Source: Demequina phytophila (GTDB taxonomy: Bacteria; Actinomycetota; Actinomycetes; Actinomycetales; Demequinaceae). Taken from it: a stretch of DNA of 53,223 nt. The DNA is taken from positions 1 through 53,223 of the forward strand of contig NZ_BBLW01000010.1 of NCBI RefSeq assembly GCF_000971135.1. Direction: 5' to 3'. The position numbers and the translations under genes are program-made. Every line of letters starts with the position of its first letter. Within the stretch, counting starts at the first letter, position 1. A model generated the notes under the pieces. It saw only the letters and a program-made list of their open reading frames with translations. It was not told the origin of the DNA and did not search any database. Below are positions 35,801 through 43,689 of the stretch, one piece after another.

Positions 35801-35869
35801 GCGTACGCCGGCGATCAGCTCTGGGTCGCTGGACGTCTCCGTCCAGAGCGACAGCGCCTCCTGCGACAT
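32828..35869 (-). CDS. Sigma factor fused to zinc anti-sigma motif, membrane segment, GGGDN repeat and exported domain
   Basis: 1013 residues. Sigma region 2 at about 20-95 (DAEDVVSEAFSRILRAL, AFRAYLFTIVRR), region 4 at about 135-192 (LPERWRAVLWYTEIEKKSPKEIAPLLGLSANGV), both complete. Residues 200-242 hold an anti-sigma zinc motif H227-x3-C231-x2-C234. A Gly/Ala/Ser-rich stretch leads to a transmembrane segment (about 312-344), a Ser/Thr/Asp/Pro-rich stalk, 21 GGGDN pentapeptides (about 437-541) and an exported C-terminal region (545-1013) of beta-rich, adhesin-like sequence without an LPXTG end. All in one frame with no break. So the sigma factor should be tethered to the membrane and wired to an outside sensor. 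ECF groups with fused anti-sigma and membrane domains are known; this repeat/surface combination I do not recognise. ATG 35869 has AGGAG upstream. Confidence 0.88.
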   Translation of the reverse strand: MSQEALSLWTETSSDPELIAGVRAGDPAAFGVLYERHADAARKVAFQYTNTAADAEDVVSEAFSRILRALQQGDGPDLAFRAYLFTIVRRTGLDIIEKANRARPRDDMSPFESAIGYEAGSDEPALESFEQSMVADAFRSLPERWRAVLWYTEIEKKSPKEIAPLLGLSANGVAALAYRAREALRQAYLQQHLNVADTVNCLEANAQLGSYVRGGLSKREHSRVDEHVRNCDKCAALVAELEDVNRGLRAVVAPLFLGLLGVKALEGGLPVGGALGEGAAAASSSASAVSAASGASAASSVSGGAAAGGFAAFANAIAAIALPAAATIGVVSLIATGASVFGIIGETSPGDAGAQPAAIDATGDEDDAAVGGATTSPSPSDPSDDVPGDETTEIPADDASDGPTDEVSGVPGFVPVVTDAPGTDDGSTPGVDDPNTSGGGDNGGGDNGGGDNGGGDNGGGDNGGGDNGGGDNGGGDNGGGDNGGGDNGGGDNGGGDNGGGDNGGGDNGGGDNGGGDNGGGDNGGGDNGGGDNGGGDNGGGDPTPRTALSIAAPPLNFLSISRTAPAVSLDLSNGGEDAAADVTASIVLPEGLTFSAPAGGGGGSTPVSTDALESYLEFAFASAVTVGDWTCEVSDDRREVECTLDSLGAGAATAINIDLSAITAAQELADDAVTVFSASSGDDAVTFSVRTALEPVDDPDLDPDWEGTGRVAATVVGSPLLGCDLAVRECQQVMSFTGSDANDRYDNDTQVMRPLNLAGGVTSSSETVLGTDLMPEGSKVLSATLTWSANRSFLNGWTGDLADARLRAPGGEYVDVTADDVETSTDLGYLYYQATADITDVVAAGGNGGYALADIALPRNYWSLGGNYYAGFAITIVYENEDLPQSSIVVLDGSHWLYDSQADIPFHTDGGARVTLGMVAFEGDRGKHDNRISIDGDTLNPNGWNGKNVVGANSGNAADSTAFGSAFGNSLGTDAKLFKPKKVGAGDHTVQLSSGTEDAFLLSSLVLTITPDK
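34248..34562 (-). repeat. 15-bp minisatellite, 21 copies, coding GGGDN
   Basis: Twenty-one 15-bp units, e.g. TCGCCGCCGCCGTTG on the plus strand, all multiples of three so the frame never shifts. Units differ only at two synonymous positions (TCG/TCA and CCG/CCA): units 1-5 are identical, then TCA and CCA variants are interspersed from unit 6 on. The final unit has CTG. It forms the stalk of the sigma-fusion protein. Confidence 0.95.
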
Positions 35870-36031
35870 TCCGTGCTCACTCCTGTAGCCGGATCAGTAG
35901 GGGCATTCTTCCTGGTGCATAGGGGGCGTTCAAGCACCGTGAGGGGTTTGTCACACTTCGCGGATCGGGACTCAAGAAAAAAACTTTCAGAACTCGCGTC
36001 ATCACACCGTCATGGCCCCCTCTCATGGGGC

Positions 36032-36805
36032 ATGACAAGCGAGGTGAACGTCCCGGGTGCAGCTCCCGCCATGCCGCTGCTGCGCCGCTGGGAGGCCGCG
36101 AGCATCGGGACGGTGTGGCGCCGTCCCGGCGACTGGTTCACCCCTGCCGCCGAGGCGCTCGCGGAGGCTCTCGAGGGCCGACTCGACACCTCGCCGGCGG
36201 CCTACCGCCTGGGTCACGCCCGCGCCCTCGCCGGCGTCGGGATCACCGAGGCGATCGACGACATGGCGGTCCTGTTCCGTGCGGCCGGCTACGAGGCGGC
36301 TCCGATCCGCTCCATCCGGGCGCTGTGCGAGGGCTGGACCGAGGGCGACGCCGCAGCACGGGTCGAGCCCGTGATGAACGACCCGGAGTCGGGGCTGGGC
36401 AGCAACGACTACCTGGTGGCCCGCCTGGGCGAGGTCTACGGCACCGCCGAGCGTGACGGCATGACCGTGAGCGGCGCGTACGCGCTGGTCCTGGTCGACG
36501 TCGCTGCGGCGGACACCGACCCGTGGCAGCGGATGGCCAGGAACGCGGCGATCGGTCAGTCGTTGCGCGATGCCTACGGCAAGGGGCACCCGATGGCCCG
36601 TCTCGCCGATGGCCTGTACGCGGTGCTCGTCGAGCGCGGACCCGACATGGGTCGCGGCGTCGCCGAGCTTCGCGATCACATCTCCCGACGTGCCGTGCAG
36701 ATGCGCGTCGGCAACCTCATGCGGCAGCCACCGCGCGTGTGGATCGAGTCCCTTCCGGACCTCCACGAGTACGCGGTCGAGCTGGTGGATTCGCTCCACC
36801 GCTGA
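36032..36805 (+). CDS. Degenerate GGDEF-like domain protein
   Basis: 257 residues, no signal peptide or membrane segment. From about residue 120 the sequence follows a GGDEF domain: NDPESGLGSNDYLVARLGEVYGTAERDG matches the DPLTGLxNRxYLxxRL start, ALVLVDV the DLD strand, and MARLADGLYAVLVERG the RLGGDEFAVLL segment, with the catalytic GGDEF replaced by ADGLY. It therefore cannot be an active diguanylate cyclase; a ligand-binding or partner-binding role is possible. The N-terminal 115 residues are unrecognised (LLRRWEAASIGTVWRRPGDWFTP). Divergent from the sigma-fusion gene (162-bp shared promoter region). ATG 36032 chosen; the upstream GGGG is a weak ribosome site. Confidence 0.6.
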   Translation: MTSEVNVPGAAPAMPLLRRWEAASIGTVWRRPGDWFTPAAEALAEALEGRLDTSPAAYRLGHARALAGVGITEAIDDMAVLFRAAGYEAAPIRSIRALCEGWTEGDAAARVEPVMNDPESGLGSNDYLVARLGEVYGTAERDGMTVSGAYALVLVDVAAADTDPWQRMARNAAIGQSLRDAYGKGHPMARLADGLYAVLVERGPDMGRGVAELRDHISRRAVQMRVGNLMRQPPRVWIESLPDLHEYAVELVDSLHR

Positions 36806-36811
36806 GGGGGA

Positions 36812-36856
36812 GACGAGGGGCCGGTACCGAGCTGAGGGCGGTGCCGGCCCCTCGTC
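36812..36856. terminator. Hairpin after the GGDEF-like gene
   Basis: GACGAGGGGCCGGTACC pairs with GGTGCCGGCCCCTCGTC (17 bp, one G-U/mismatch) around an 11-nt loop, beginning 7 nt after the stop codon. Confidence 0.8.
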
Positions 36857-36864
36857 GCGTCTGT

Positions 36865-36907
36865 CCGGTCCCCGCGCATCCACTGAGGGACGATGCGCGG
36901 GGACCGG
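36865..36907. terminator. Second hairpin carrying the GGGACGATGC motif
   Basis: CCGGTCCCCGCGCATC and GATGCGCGGGGACCGG form a perfect 16-bp stem. The motif copy at 36887-36896 lies across loop and right arm. Tandem with the preceding hairpin; no gene end is left for it to serve, so it may be a motif-driven structure. Confidence 0.6.
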
Positions 36908-36970
36908 CAGCACGGCGGTCGCCGAGGCGCCCGGTTCGGTTTGAGGGTCAGCGAATGTACGCCGTTCACT

Positions 36971-36976
36971 TATCAT
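36971..36976 (+). promoter_or_regulatory. -10 box of leaderless TetR gene
   Basis: TATCAT, 7 nt before the ATG. Just upstream, GAATGTACGCCGTTC (36953-36967) is an imperfect palindrome that could be the regulator's own operator. Confidence 0.5.
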
Positions 36977-36983
36977 TTAACCC

Positions 36984-37595
36984 ATGCTTGAAGCCCCTGC
37001 CTCCGACCTTCGCGCCCGCCTGCTTGGGAGCGCTCTCACGATCATCGCGGAGCAGGGCGCGAGCGCCCTCACGGTGCGTGCCGTGGCGAAGGCCGCGGGA
37101 TGCTCGACCATGGGCGTCTACACCCACTTCAGCGGCAAGTCGGGGCTGATCGACGCGGTGGTCGAGTCGGGCTTCGACGCGCTGGACCAGGCGCTCGCGG
37201 CGGCGTGGGACGCCACCGGTGGCGGCCGCGACGGTCTCGTGGCGACCGCGGAGGCGTACCAGGGTTGGGCCTTCGCCTCGCCCGCGCAGTTCCAGACCAT
37301 GTTCTCGCCCGCGATCGCCGGCTACGAGCCCTCGGAGAGCACGCGCGAGCGCACGTGGGAGACCTTCTACGCGCACCGCGCGCGCGTGGCGTCCGCCCTC
37401 GACAGCGCCGACGCGGATCCGACCGCCTGGCACGACTCCGCGACCCGGCTGTGGGCCTTCACCCACGGCCACGTCGCGGTCGAGCTCCTGCGCCAGGCCT
37501 ACGCGACGGCGGACATCGCGGCGTTCGACGCCTCGGAGGTCTCGGTGGTGATCGACCACGAGCTGGCGCGCGCCAGCCTGGACGTCGCGAGCTAG
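36984..37595 (+). CDS. TetR-family transcriptional regulator
   Basis: 203 residues. N-terminal helix-turn-helix LLGSALTIIAEQGASALTVRAVAKAAGCSTMGVYTHFSGKSGLIDAVVESGF is classic TetR. The C-terminal ligand domain (YQGWAFASPAQFQTMFSPAIAGYEPSE...LWAFTHGHVAVELL) resembles the TetR_C group with the W-x-HG motif. Starts as a leaderless message. No adjacent co-directional target gene; convergent with hspR (8 bp apart), so probable self-control or distant targets. Confidence 0.9.
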   Translation: MLEAPASDLRARLLGSALTIIAEQGASALTVRAVAKAAGCSTMGVYTHFSGKSGLIDAVVESGFDALDQALAAAWDATGGGRDGLVATAEAYQGWAFASPAQFQTMFSPAIAGYEPSESTRERTWETFYAHRARVASALDSADADPTAWHDSATRLWAFTHGHVAVELLRQAYATADIAAFDASEVSVVIDHELARASLDVAS

Positions 37596-37603
37596 CGGCT
37601 CCG

Positions 37604-38017
37604 CTACTCGCCGATCCCGGTCCACACGACCACGGCGCGACCCTCGTCGCGGCGGACGCGGCGCCCGCGCTCGACGATCACGACATTGCCCGTGGGGCCC
37701 GTCGTGAAGATGCGCGAGCCGGTGTCGGCGCGCGGGCGCAGGCGCTCGACCTCGCGCTCGAGACGCTGCACCTCGTGCGACAGGTGCAGGATCCGCTTGA
37801 TGCCGGCGAGGTTGATCCCCTCGTCCTGGCTCATGCGCTGGATCTCGCGCAGCGTCGCGACGTCGCGCAGCGAGTAGCGACGTCCGCCTCCGGGGCGGCG
37901 TCGGGGGACCACCAGGCCCAGCCGGTCGTACTGCCGGAGCGTCTGCGCGTGCATGCCGGCGAGCTCCGCGGCAGCGGAGATGAGGAACACCGGCTCGTCG
38001 ACGTCTGGCTGCTCCAT
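37604..38017 (-). CDS. hspR: Heat-shock repressor, MerR family
   Basis: 137 residues from ATG 38017 (GGGAGGTGG upstream). MerR helix-turn-helix VFLISAAAELAGMHAQTLRQYDRLGLVVPRRRPGGGRRYSLRDVATLREIQRMSQDEGINLAGIKRIL, the signature of HspR. It binds HAIR sites together with DnaK and represses the dnaK operon; two HAIR copies precede dnaK here. Last gene of dnaK-grpE-dnaJ-hspR, 55 bp after dnaJ. Confidence 0.95.
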   Translation of the reverse strand: MEQPDVDEPVFLISAAAELAGMHAQTLRQYDRLGLVVPRRRPGGGRRYSLRDVATLREIQRMSQDEGINLAGIKRILHLSHEVQRLEREVERLRPRADTGSRIFTTGPTGNVVIVERGRRVRRDEGRAVVVWTGIGE

Positions 38018-38072
38018 GATCCACCTCCCTTGCGCCCACGCTAGCGGGCGAGCAATCTCCCTGGTGCGAGAC

Positions 38073-39026
38073 CTACCGCGCGGCGTCCTTGTAGAGATGC
38101 TCACGGGGGTCCTGGTCGCCGAGCTCCTCCGCGAGGGCCTCCACCGCCTTCTTGGCGTGGCGCGACAGCTTGTGCGGCACCGCCACCTCGACCGTCACGA
38201 GCAGGTCGCCCGTGCCCTTCTTCGAGGTGAGGCCGCGACCCTTGACGCGCAGCGTGGTGCCGGACTGGGTGCCCTGCGGCACCTTGACCTTCACGTGCTC
38301 GCCGGCCAGGGTCGGCACCTCGACCTGGGCGCCCAGCGCCGCCTCGTCGAACCGCACCGGCAGCTTCATCCGCAGGTTGAGCCCGTCGGTGGTGAACACC
38401 GGGTGCGGCTGCACGTGCACGGTGAGCATGAGGTCTCCTGCGGGGCCCCCGTTGCTGCCGGGCCGCCCCTTGCCGGGCACGCGGATCCGCTGGCCGTCCC
38501 TGACGCCGACCGGAAGGCGCGTCGTGATGCGTCCTCCGTCCATGCCGAGCGTCACGGTCGCGCCGGAGGCGGCGTCGCGGAACGACACCTCGGTCGCCGC
38601 GGCGATGTCGCCGCCCTTCTGAGGTCCCCGGTTGAATCCGCCGCCGCCGAACATGCCGCCGAGGATGTCCTCGAAGCCGCCGCCGCCGGTCTGGAAGCGC
38701 ACGTTGCCGCCGCCTCCGCCGAACATGCCGCCGAACATGTCCTCGAAGTTGCCCGTTCCGCCGGGGCCGCCGGCCTGGAAGCGGGCGCCGCCGCCCATGG
38801 CGCGGATCTGGTCGTACTGGCGGCGGTCGTCCTCGTTCGAGAGGACCGCGTATGCCTCGCCCACGTCCTTGAACCGCTGCTCGGCGGTCGCGTCGCCCGG
38901 GTTGCGGTCCGGGTGCAGGTCGCGGGCGAGGCGGCGGTACGCCTTCTTGACCTCGTCCTGGGTGGCGTCCTTGGAGACGCCCAGCGCCTTGTAGAAGTCC
39001 TTGTTGAACCAGTCCTGGCTGGCCAT
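38073..39026 (-). CDS. dnaJ: DnaJ/CbpA-type J-domain co-chaperone without zinc finger
   Basis: 317 residues. J-domain at 10-75 with HPD (LARDLHPDRNPGD), a Gly/Phe-rich region (about 80-145, GGMFGGGG...), then the two substrate-binding beta-domains (VTLGMDGGRITTRLPVGVRDGQRIRVPGKG, GDLMLTVHVQPHPVF). The four CxxCxGxG zinc repeats of classical DnaJ are absent, so it is the CbpA-like type even though it sits in the dnaK operon. Stimulates DnaK ATPase and delivers clients. ATG 39026 follows GGGAGACGCC. Confidence 0.92.
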   Translation of the reverse strand: MASQDWFNKDFYKALGVSKDATQDEVKKAYRRLARDLHPDRNPGDATAEQRFKDVGEAYAVLSNEDDRRQYDQIRAMGGGARFQAGGPGGTGNFEDMFGGMFGGGGGNVRFQTGGGGFEDILGGMFGGGGFNRGPQKGGDIAAATEVSFRDAASGATVTLGMDGGRITTRLPVGVRDGQRIRVPGKGRPGSNGGPAGDLMLTVHVQPHPVFTTDGLNLRMKLPVRFDEAALGAQVEVPTLAGEHVKVKVPQGTQSGTTLRVKGRGLTSKKGTGDLLVTVEVAVPHKLSRHAKKAVEALAEELGDQDPREHLYKDAAR

Positions 39027-39043
39027 GGCGTCTCCCTCCGTCC

Positions 39044-39595
39044 CTACTCGGGCTGCGCGACGATCACGCGCGCCGGGCGGAGCACACGCTCGCCGACCTT
39101 GTGGCCCGGCTGGGCGACGTGCTGGACGGTGGGCTCCGTCACCTCGGTGCTGGGCTGCGACATCAGCGCCTCGTGGAGCTGCGGGTCGAACACGTCGCCC
39201 GCGGCGCCGTACGCCGACCAGCCGAGGCCGCCGAGCGCGGCCTCGAGCTTCGCCGCGATGGCCGCGAAGGGGCCGTCCGTGAGGTCGCCGTGCTCGCGCG
39301 CCGCCGCGATGTCGTCGAGCGCGGGGATGAGCGCCTCGATCGCCTTCGCAGTCGCGTTGGTGCCGATCAGCTCGCGGTCGCGGTCGACGCGCTTGCGGTA
39401 GTTGACGTACTCCGCCTGCAGGCGCTGGAGGTCCGCGAGGTGCTCGGCGGCCTTCAGCTCGGCCTGGTCGAGCGCGGTGTCCGCGCCCTCCTCGTCCGCC
39501 TCGATGTCCGCCGCCGCGTCGTTGAGGATGCGCTCGGCCTGGGCCATCGCGTCGTCCTGCGGCTGGTCCGGTGTGGGGTTCTGGTTCTCGGTCAT
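39044..39595 (-). CDS. grpE: Nucleotide exchange factor GrpE
   Basis: 183 residues from ATG 39595 (GGAGGAG upstream). Acidic, unstructured N-terminus, long coiled-coil (LKAAEHLADLQRLQAEYVNYRKRVDRDRELIG) and C-terminal beta-wing ending HKVGERVLRPARVIVAQ. Releases ADP from DnaK. 17 bp before dnaJ on the same transcript. Confidence 0.95.
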   Translation of the reverse strand: MTENQNPTPDQPQDDAMAQAERILNDAAADIEADEEGADTALDQAELKAAEHLADLQRLQAEYVNYRKRVDRDRELIGTNATAKAIEALIPALDDIAAAREHGDLTDGPFAAIAAKLEAALGGLGWSAYGAAGDVFDPQLHEALMSQPSTEVTEPTVQHVAQPGHKVGERVLRPARVIVAQPE

Positions 39596-39612
39596 GGTCT
39601 CCTCCAAGCGGA

Positions 39613-39665
39613 GACGGCGGGCGGCGGTGCGAAGTCCAGCGACCCCGCTCCGCACGCCCGCCGTC
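39613..39665 (-). terminator. Intercistronic hairpin between dnaK and grpE
   Basis: GACGGCGGGCG and CGCCCGCCGTC (11 bp) enclose a 31-nt loop, starting 6 nt past the dnaK stop on the minus strand. Likely a partial terminator or mRNA stabiliser giving more DnaK than GrpE. Confidence 0.55.
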
Positions 39666-39671
39666 GTGCCG

Positions 39672-41525
<1,854 letters not shown>

Positions 41526-41545
41526 GTCTGCTTCTTCCTCCAGTA

Positions 41546-41566
41546 GTTGAGCGACTGAGACTCAAC
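41546..41566. promoter_or_regulatory. HAIR operator 1 (HspR site)
   Basis: GTTGAGC-N7-ACTCAAC, matching the HAIR consensus CTTGAGT-N7-ACTCAAG. It overlaps the -10 box of the dnaK promoter. Confidence 0.88.
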
Positions 41567-41592
41567 TTATGTCGCGGCCCGAGGCGTGTCAA
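41564..41592 (-). promoter_or_regulatory. dnaK promoter
   Basis: Minus strand -35 TTGACA (41592-41587), 17-bp spacer, -10 TAAGTT (41569-41564). The -35 is a perfect consensus. Flanked by HAIR 1 over the -10 and HAIR 2 upstream of the -35. Confidence 0.85.
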
Positions 41593-41607
41593 GCCGAGCC
41601 GGCCAAA

Positions 41608-41628
41608 GTTGAGCGAACTCTGCTCAAG
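41608..41628. promoter_or_regulatory. HAIR operator 2 (HspR site)
   Basis: GTTGAGC-N7-GCTCAAG, 62 bp from HAIR 1 (about six helical turns), just upstream of the dnaK -35. It also lies about 60 bp before the divergent rhodanese gene, so may affect it. Confidence 0.82.
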
Positions 41629-41676
41629 TTCTCAGGAGGTGCCGCCGGGATCTCGACTGGACCCGCGCATCGTCCC

Positions 41677-41682
41677 TACGCT
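41677..41682 (+). promoter_or_regulatory. -10 box of leaderless rhodanese gene
   Basis: TACGCT, 6 nt before the ATG. GCATCGTCCC (41667-41676) directly abuts it upstream. Confidence 0.5.
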
Positions 41683-41688
41683 CGCCGC

Positions 41689-42147
41689 ATGGAACTCGCC
41701 GCCGCCCGCGCCCACTTCGCCGCCAAGCTCGCGTTCGAGACGGACGTCTCGGACGTGCATGCGGCACTCGAGGGCGGCGACCCGGGGTTCGTGCTGATCG
41801 ACACGCGCAGCCTGGAGGCGTGGGACCAGGGCCACGCGCGCGGTGCGGTCCACCTGCCCAAGCCGGACATGCCCGCGCGCATCCCCGCGGAGTACCCGCC
41901 GGGCACCAGGTTCGTCGTCTACTGCTGGGGTCCGGGCTGCAACGGGGCGACGCGCGCGGGGCTCATCATCACCGACCTCGGGTACGAGGTGAAGGAGATG
42001 ATCGGCGGTTTCGAGTACTGGGCGCGCGAGGGCCTGCCCGTCGACGCGATCGCGGCCGACGGCGAGCGCGTCGACGCCACCTACCCGGTGGACCCGCTCA
42101 CCTCGCCGCTGCCCGCCGCGGGCGCGCGCATCGCCTGCGACTGCTGA
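41689..42147 (+). CDS. Rhodanese-like sulfurtransferase
   Basis: 152 residues. FVLIDTRSLEAWDQGHARGAVHLP is the CH2A region and VVYCWGPGCNGATRAGLIITDLGYEVKEMIGGFEYW the active-site loop; the catalytic Cys is in CNGATR, a six-residue loop as in thiosulfate/3-mercaptopyruvate sulfurtransferases. Cytosolic. Divergent from dnaK, with a HAIR site between. Leaderless start at ATG 41689. The end contains two further Cys (IACDC). Confidence 0.9.
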   Translation: MELAAARAHFAAKLAFETDVSDVHAALEGGDPGFVLIDTRSLEAWDQGHARGAVHLPKPDMPARIPAEYPPGTRFVVYCWGPGCNGATRAGLIITDLGYEVKEMIGGFEYWAREGLPVDAIAADGERVDATYPVDPLTSPLPAAGARIACDC

Positions 42148-42159
42148 CGGGCGCCGCGC

Positions 42160-42837
42160 TCAACCGGCGACCCGCACCCGCTGCACCACGTTGGCGGTAT
42201 CGCGGCGCGTGAAGCCCAGGTGCTCGTACAGCCGGATCGCCGTCGTGTTGCCCGCGCCGGTGTGGAGGAACGGTCGGCGACCGGCAGCGTGGATGCCGTG
42301 CGCGACCGCCTCCATCAGGCGGGTTGCGAGGCCGCGACCGCGATGCGTCTCGCGCGTGCCCACCGCGCTGATCTCGGTCCAGCCGGGTGTGGTGAGCCGC
42401 TCGCCGGCCATCGCGATCAGGCGGCCGTCCTCCTTGATCCCGTAGTAGGCGCCGGTGAGGTGGGTCTCGGAGGAGAAGGGGCCGGGCTGCGCCTCCGCCA
42501 CCAGGTCGACCATCGCGGGCGCGTCCTCGGCGGTGAGGCGGACCACGTCCGGGTGGGTGCGCCCGAAGCCGTCGGGCGCGGTCATCTGCACCACGTCGAA
42601 GCGGCCGAGCTCCTCCCAGCCGTCCGCGACCTCGACCGGTAGGCCGAACAGCACGACCTCGTCCTGGCCGGTGACGGCGGCGAGGTCGGCCCAGTCCTGC
42701 GCCGTCGGCTGAGGCGGCAAGGCGGCGAAGGGGGCGACCGTACGGCGGTACCGCGCGGCCTCGCCGCGTCGGATCCCGAGGGGACGGTGCGCCCCGGACA
42801 GCGCGTGGAAGGCGGGATTGTCGAGCTCGTGGGGCAT
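42160..42837 (-). CDS. GNAT-family N-acetyltransferase
   Basis: 225 residues from ATG 42837. The C-terminal GNAT domain (about 110-225) has VRLTAEDAPAMVDLVAEA, ISAVGTRETHRGRGLATRLMEAV (acetyl-CoA pyrophosphate loop RGRGLA) and NTTAIRLYEHLGFTRR. The N-terminal 100 residues (HRPLGIRRGEAARYRRTVAPFAALP...) are typical of a GNAT subgroup with an extra domain. Substrate unknown. A -10-like GAGAAT 6 nt before the ATG suggests a leaderless start. Confidence 0.87.
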   Translation of the reverse strand: MPHELDNPAFHALSGAHRPLGIRRGEAARYRRTVAPFAALPPQPTAQDWADLAAVTGQDEVVLFGLPVEVADGWEELGRFDVVQMTAPDGFGRTHPDVVRLTAEDAPAMVDLVAEAQPGPFSSETHLTGAYYGIKEDGRLIAMAGERLTTPGWTEISAVGTRETHRGRGLATRLMEAVAHGIHAAGRRPFLHTGAGNTTAIRLYEHLGFTRRDTANVVQRVRVAG

Positions 42838-42896
42838 GGGGAGATTCTCTCGCGCCGCGGAGTTCACGCGTCGCCGGGGCACCCCGGCTGCCAGGT

Positions 42897-42987
42897 TCCA
42901 CACGGAATCCCGGATCAGCCCGGATCGACATGCAGCTCGCGTCGCATCGCCCGACCAGGACACGTGCGGTTGCAGAATGCGTGCGGA
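42897..42987 (+). repeat. Copy B of the ~92-bp intergenic element
   Basis: Starts TCCACAC, ends GTGCGGA; the core CTCGCGTCGCATCGCCCG is at the same offset as in copy C, followed by GACCAGG as in copy A and GTTGCAGAAT near the right end. Lies between the GNAT start and the thiQ end. Confidence 0.72.
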
Positions 42988-43038
42988 GACCGGTCGGGGG
43001 AGCTGGTCAGCGGCCTGGCCCGGGGCCCAGCCAAGTGC

Positions 43039-43689
43039 CTAGACCAGGAGCCCGTCCTCCATGCGCAGCACCCGGTCCGCCATCACGGACGCCTCGGCCG
43101 GATCGTGCGTGACCAGGAGCCCGGTGGTGCCGGTCGCACGCAGCAGGTCCCGCACCTCGACCGCGAGGCGACCGCGCAGGTCCGCGTCGAGGGAGGAGAG
43201 GGGCTCGTCGAGCGCGAGCAGCCGAGGTCGAGAGGCGAGCGACCGCGCCAACGCCACGCGTTGCCGCTGCCCGCCGCTCAGCTCCGTCACCGACCGGCCG
43301 CCAAGGCCCTCGAGCCCGACCATCGCGAGCAGCTCCGCGACCCGTGACTCCCGGGACCCTCGCGGCACGCCCGCCATCTCGAGCCCGAACGCGACGTTCG
43401 CGCCCACCGTGAGGTGGGGGAACAGCTGGCCGTCCTGGAAGACCAGCCCGAACCCGCGCCTGTGCACGGGCACGCGCGCGAGGTCCTCACCGTCCCACGC
43501 GACCGTCCCGCCCGCGAGCGGGGTCACCCCCACCACGGCGGACAGCAGCGACGACTTGCCGCAGCCCGACGGCCCGAGCAGCGCGACGATCTCCCCAGCC
43601 GCGACCGCGAGGGACACGCCCCGCACCGCCTCGACCGGAGGCGTGCCGGGGTAGGTGACGCGTGCATCGTCCACCCGTAGCCCGCTCAT
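43039..43689 (-). CDS. thiQ: Thiamine ABC transporter ATP-binding protein
   Basis: 216 residues. Walker A LLGPSGCGKSS, Q-loop VFQDGQLFPHLTV, signature ELSGGQRQRVALARSLASRP, Walker B LLALDEPLSSLD and switch His VTHD. Powers uptake of thiamine or its phosphates with ThiP and ThiB. ATG 43689 overlaps the thiP stop by ATGA. A GACGATGC copy falls at VDDARVTY near its start. Last gene of the riboswitch-controlled operon. Confidence 0.88.
   Translation of the reverse strand: MSGLRVDDARVTYPGTPPVEAVRGVSLAVAAGEIVALLGPSGCGKSSLLSAVVGVTPLAGGTVAWDGEDLARVPVHRRGFGLVFQDGQLFPHLTVGANVAFGLEMAGVPRGSRESRVAELLAMVGLEGLGGRSVTELSGGQRQRVALARSLASRPRLLALDEPLSSLDADLRGRLAVEVRDLLRATGTTGLLVTHDPAEASVMADRVLRMEDGLLV

Noticed and set aside
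36865..36907. att site or phage integration scar
   Set aside because: Only a perfect hairpin; no integrase, tRNA fragment or direct repeat nearby.
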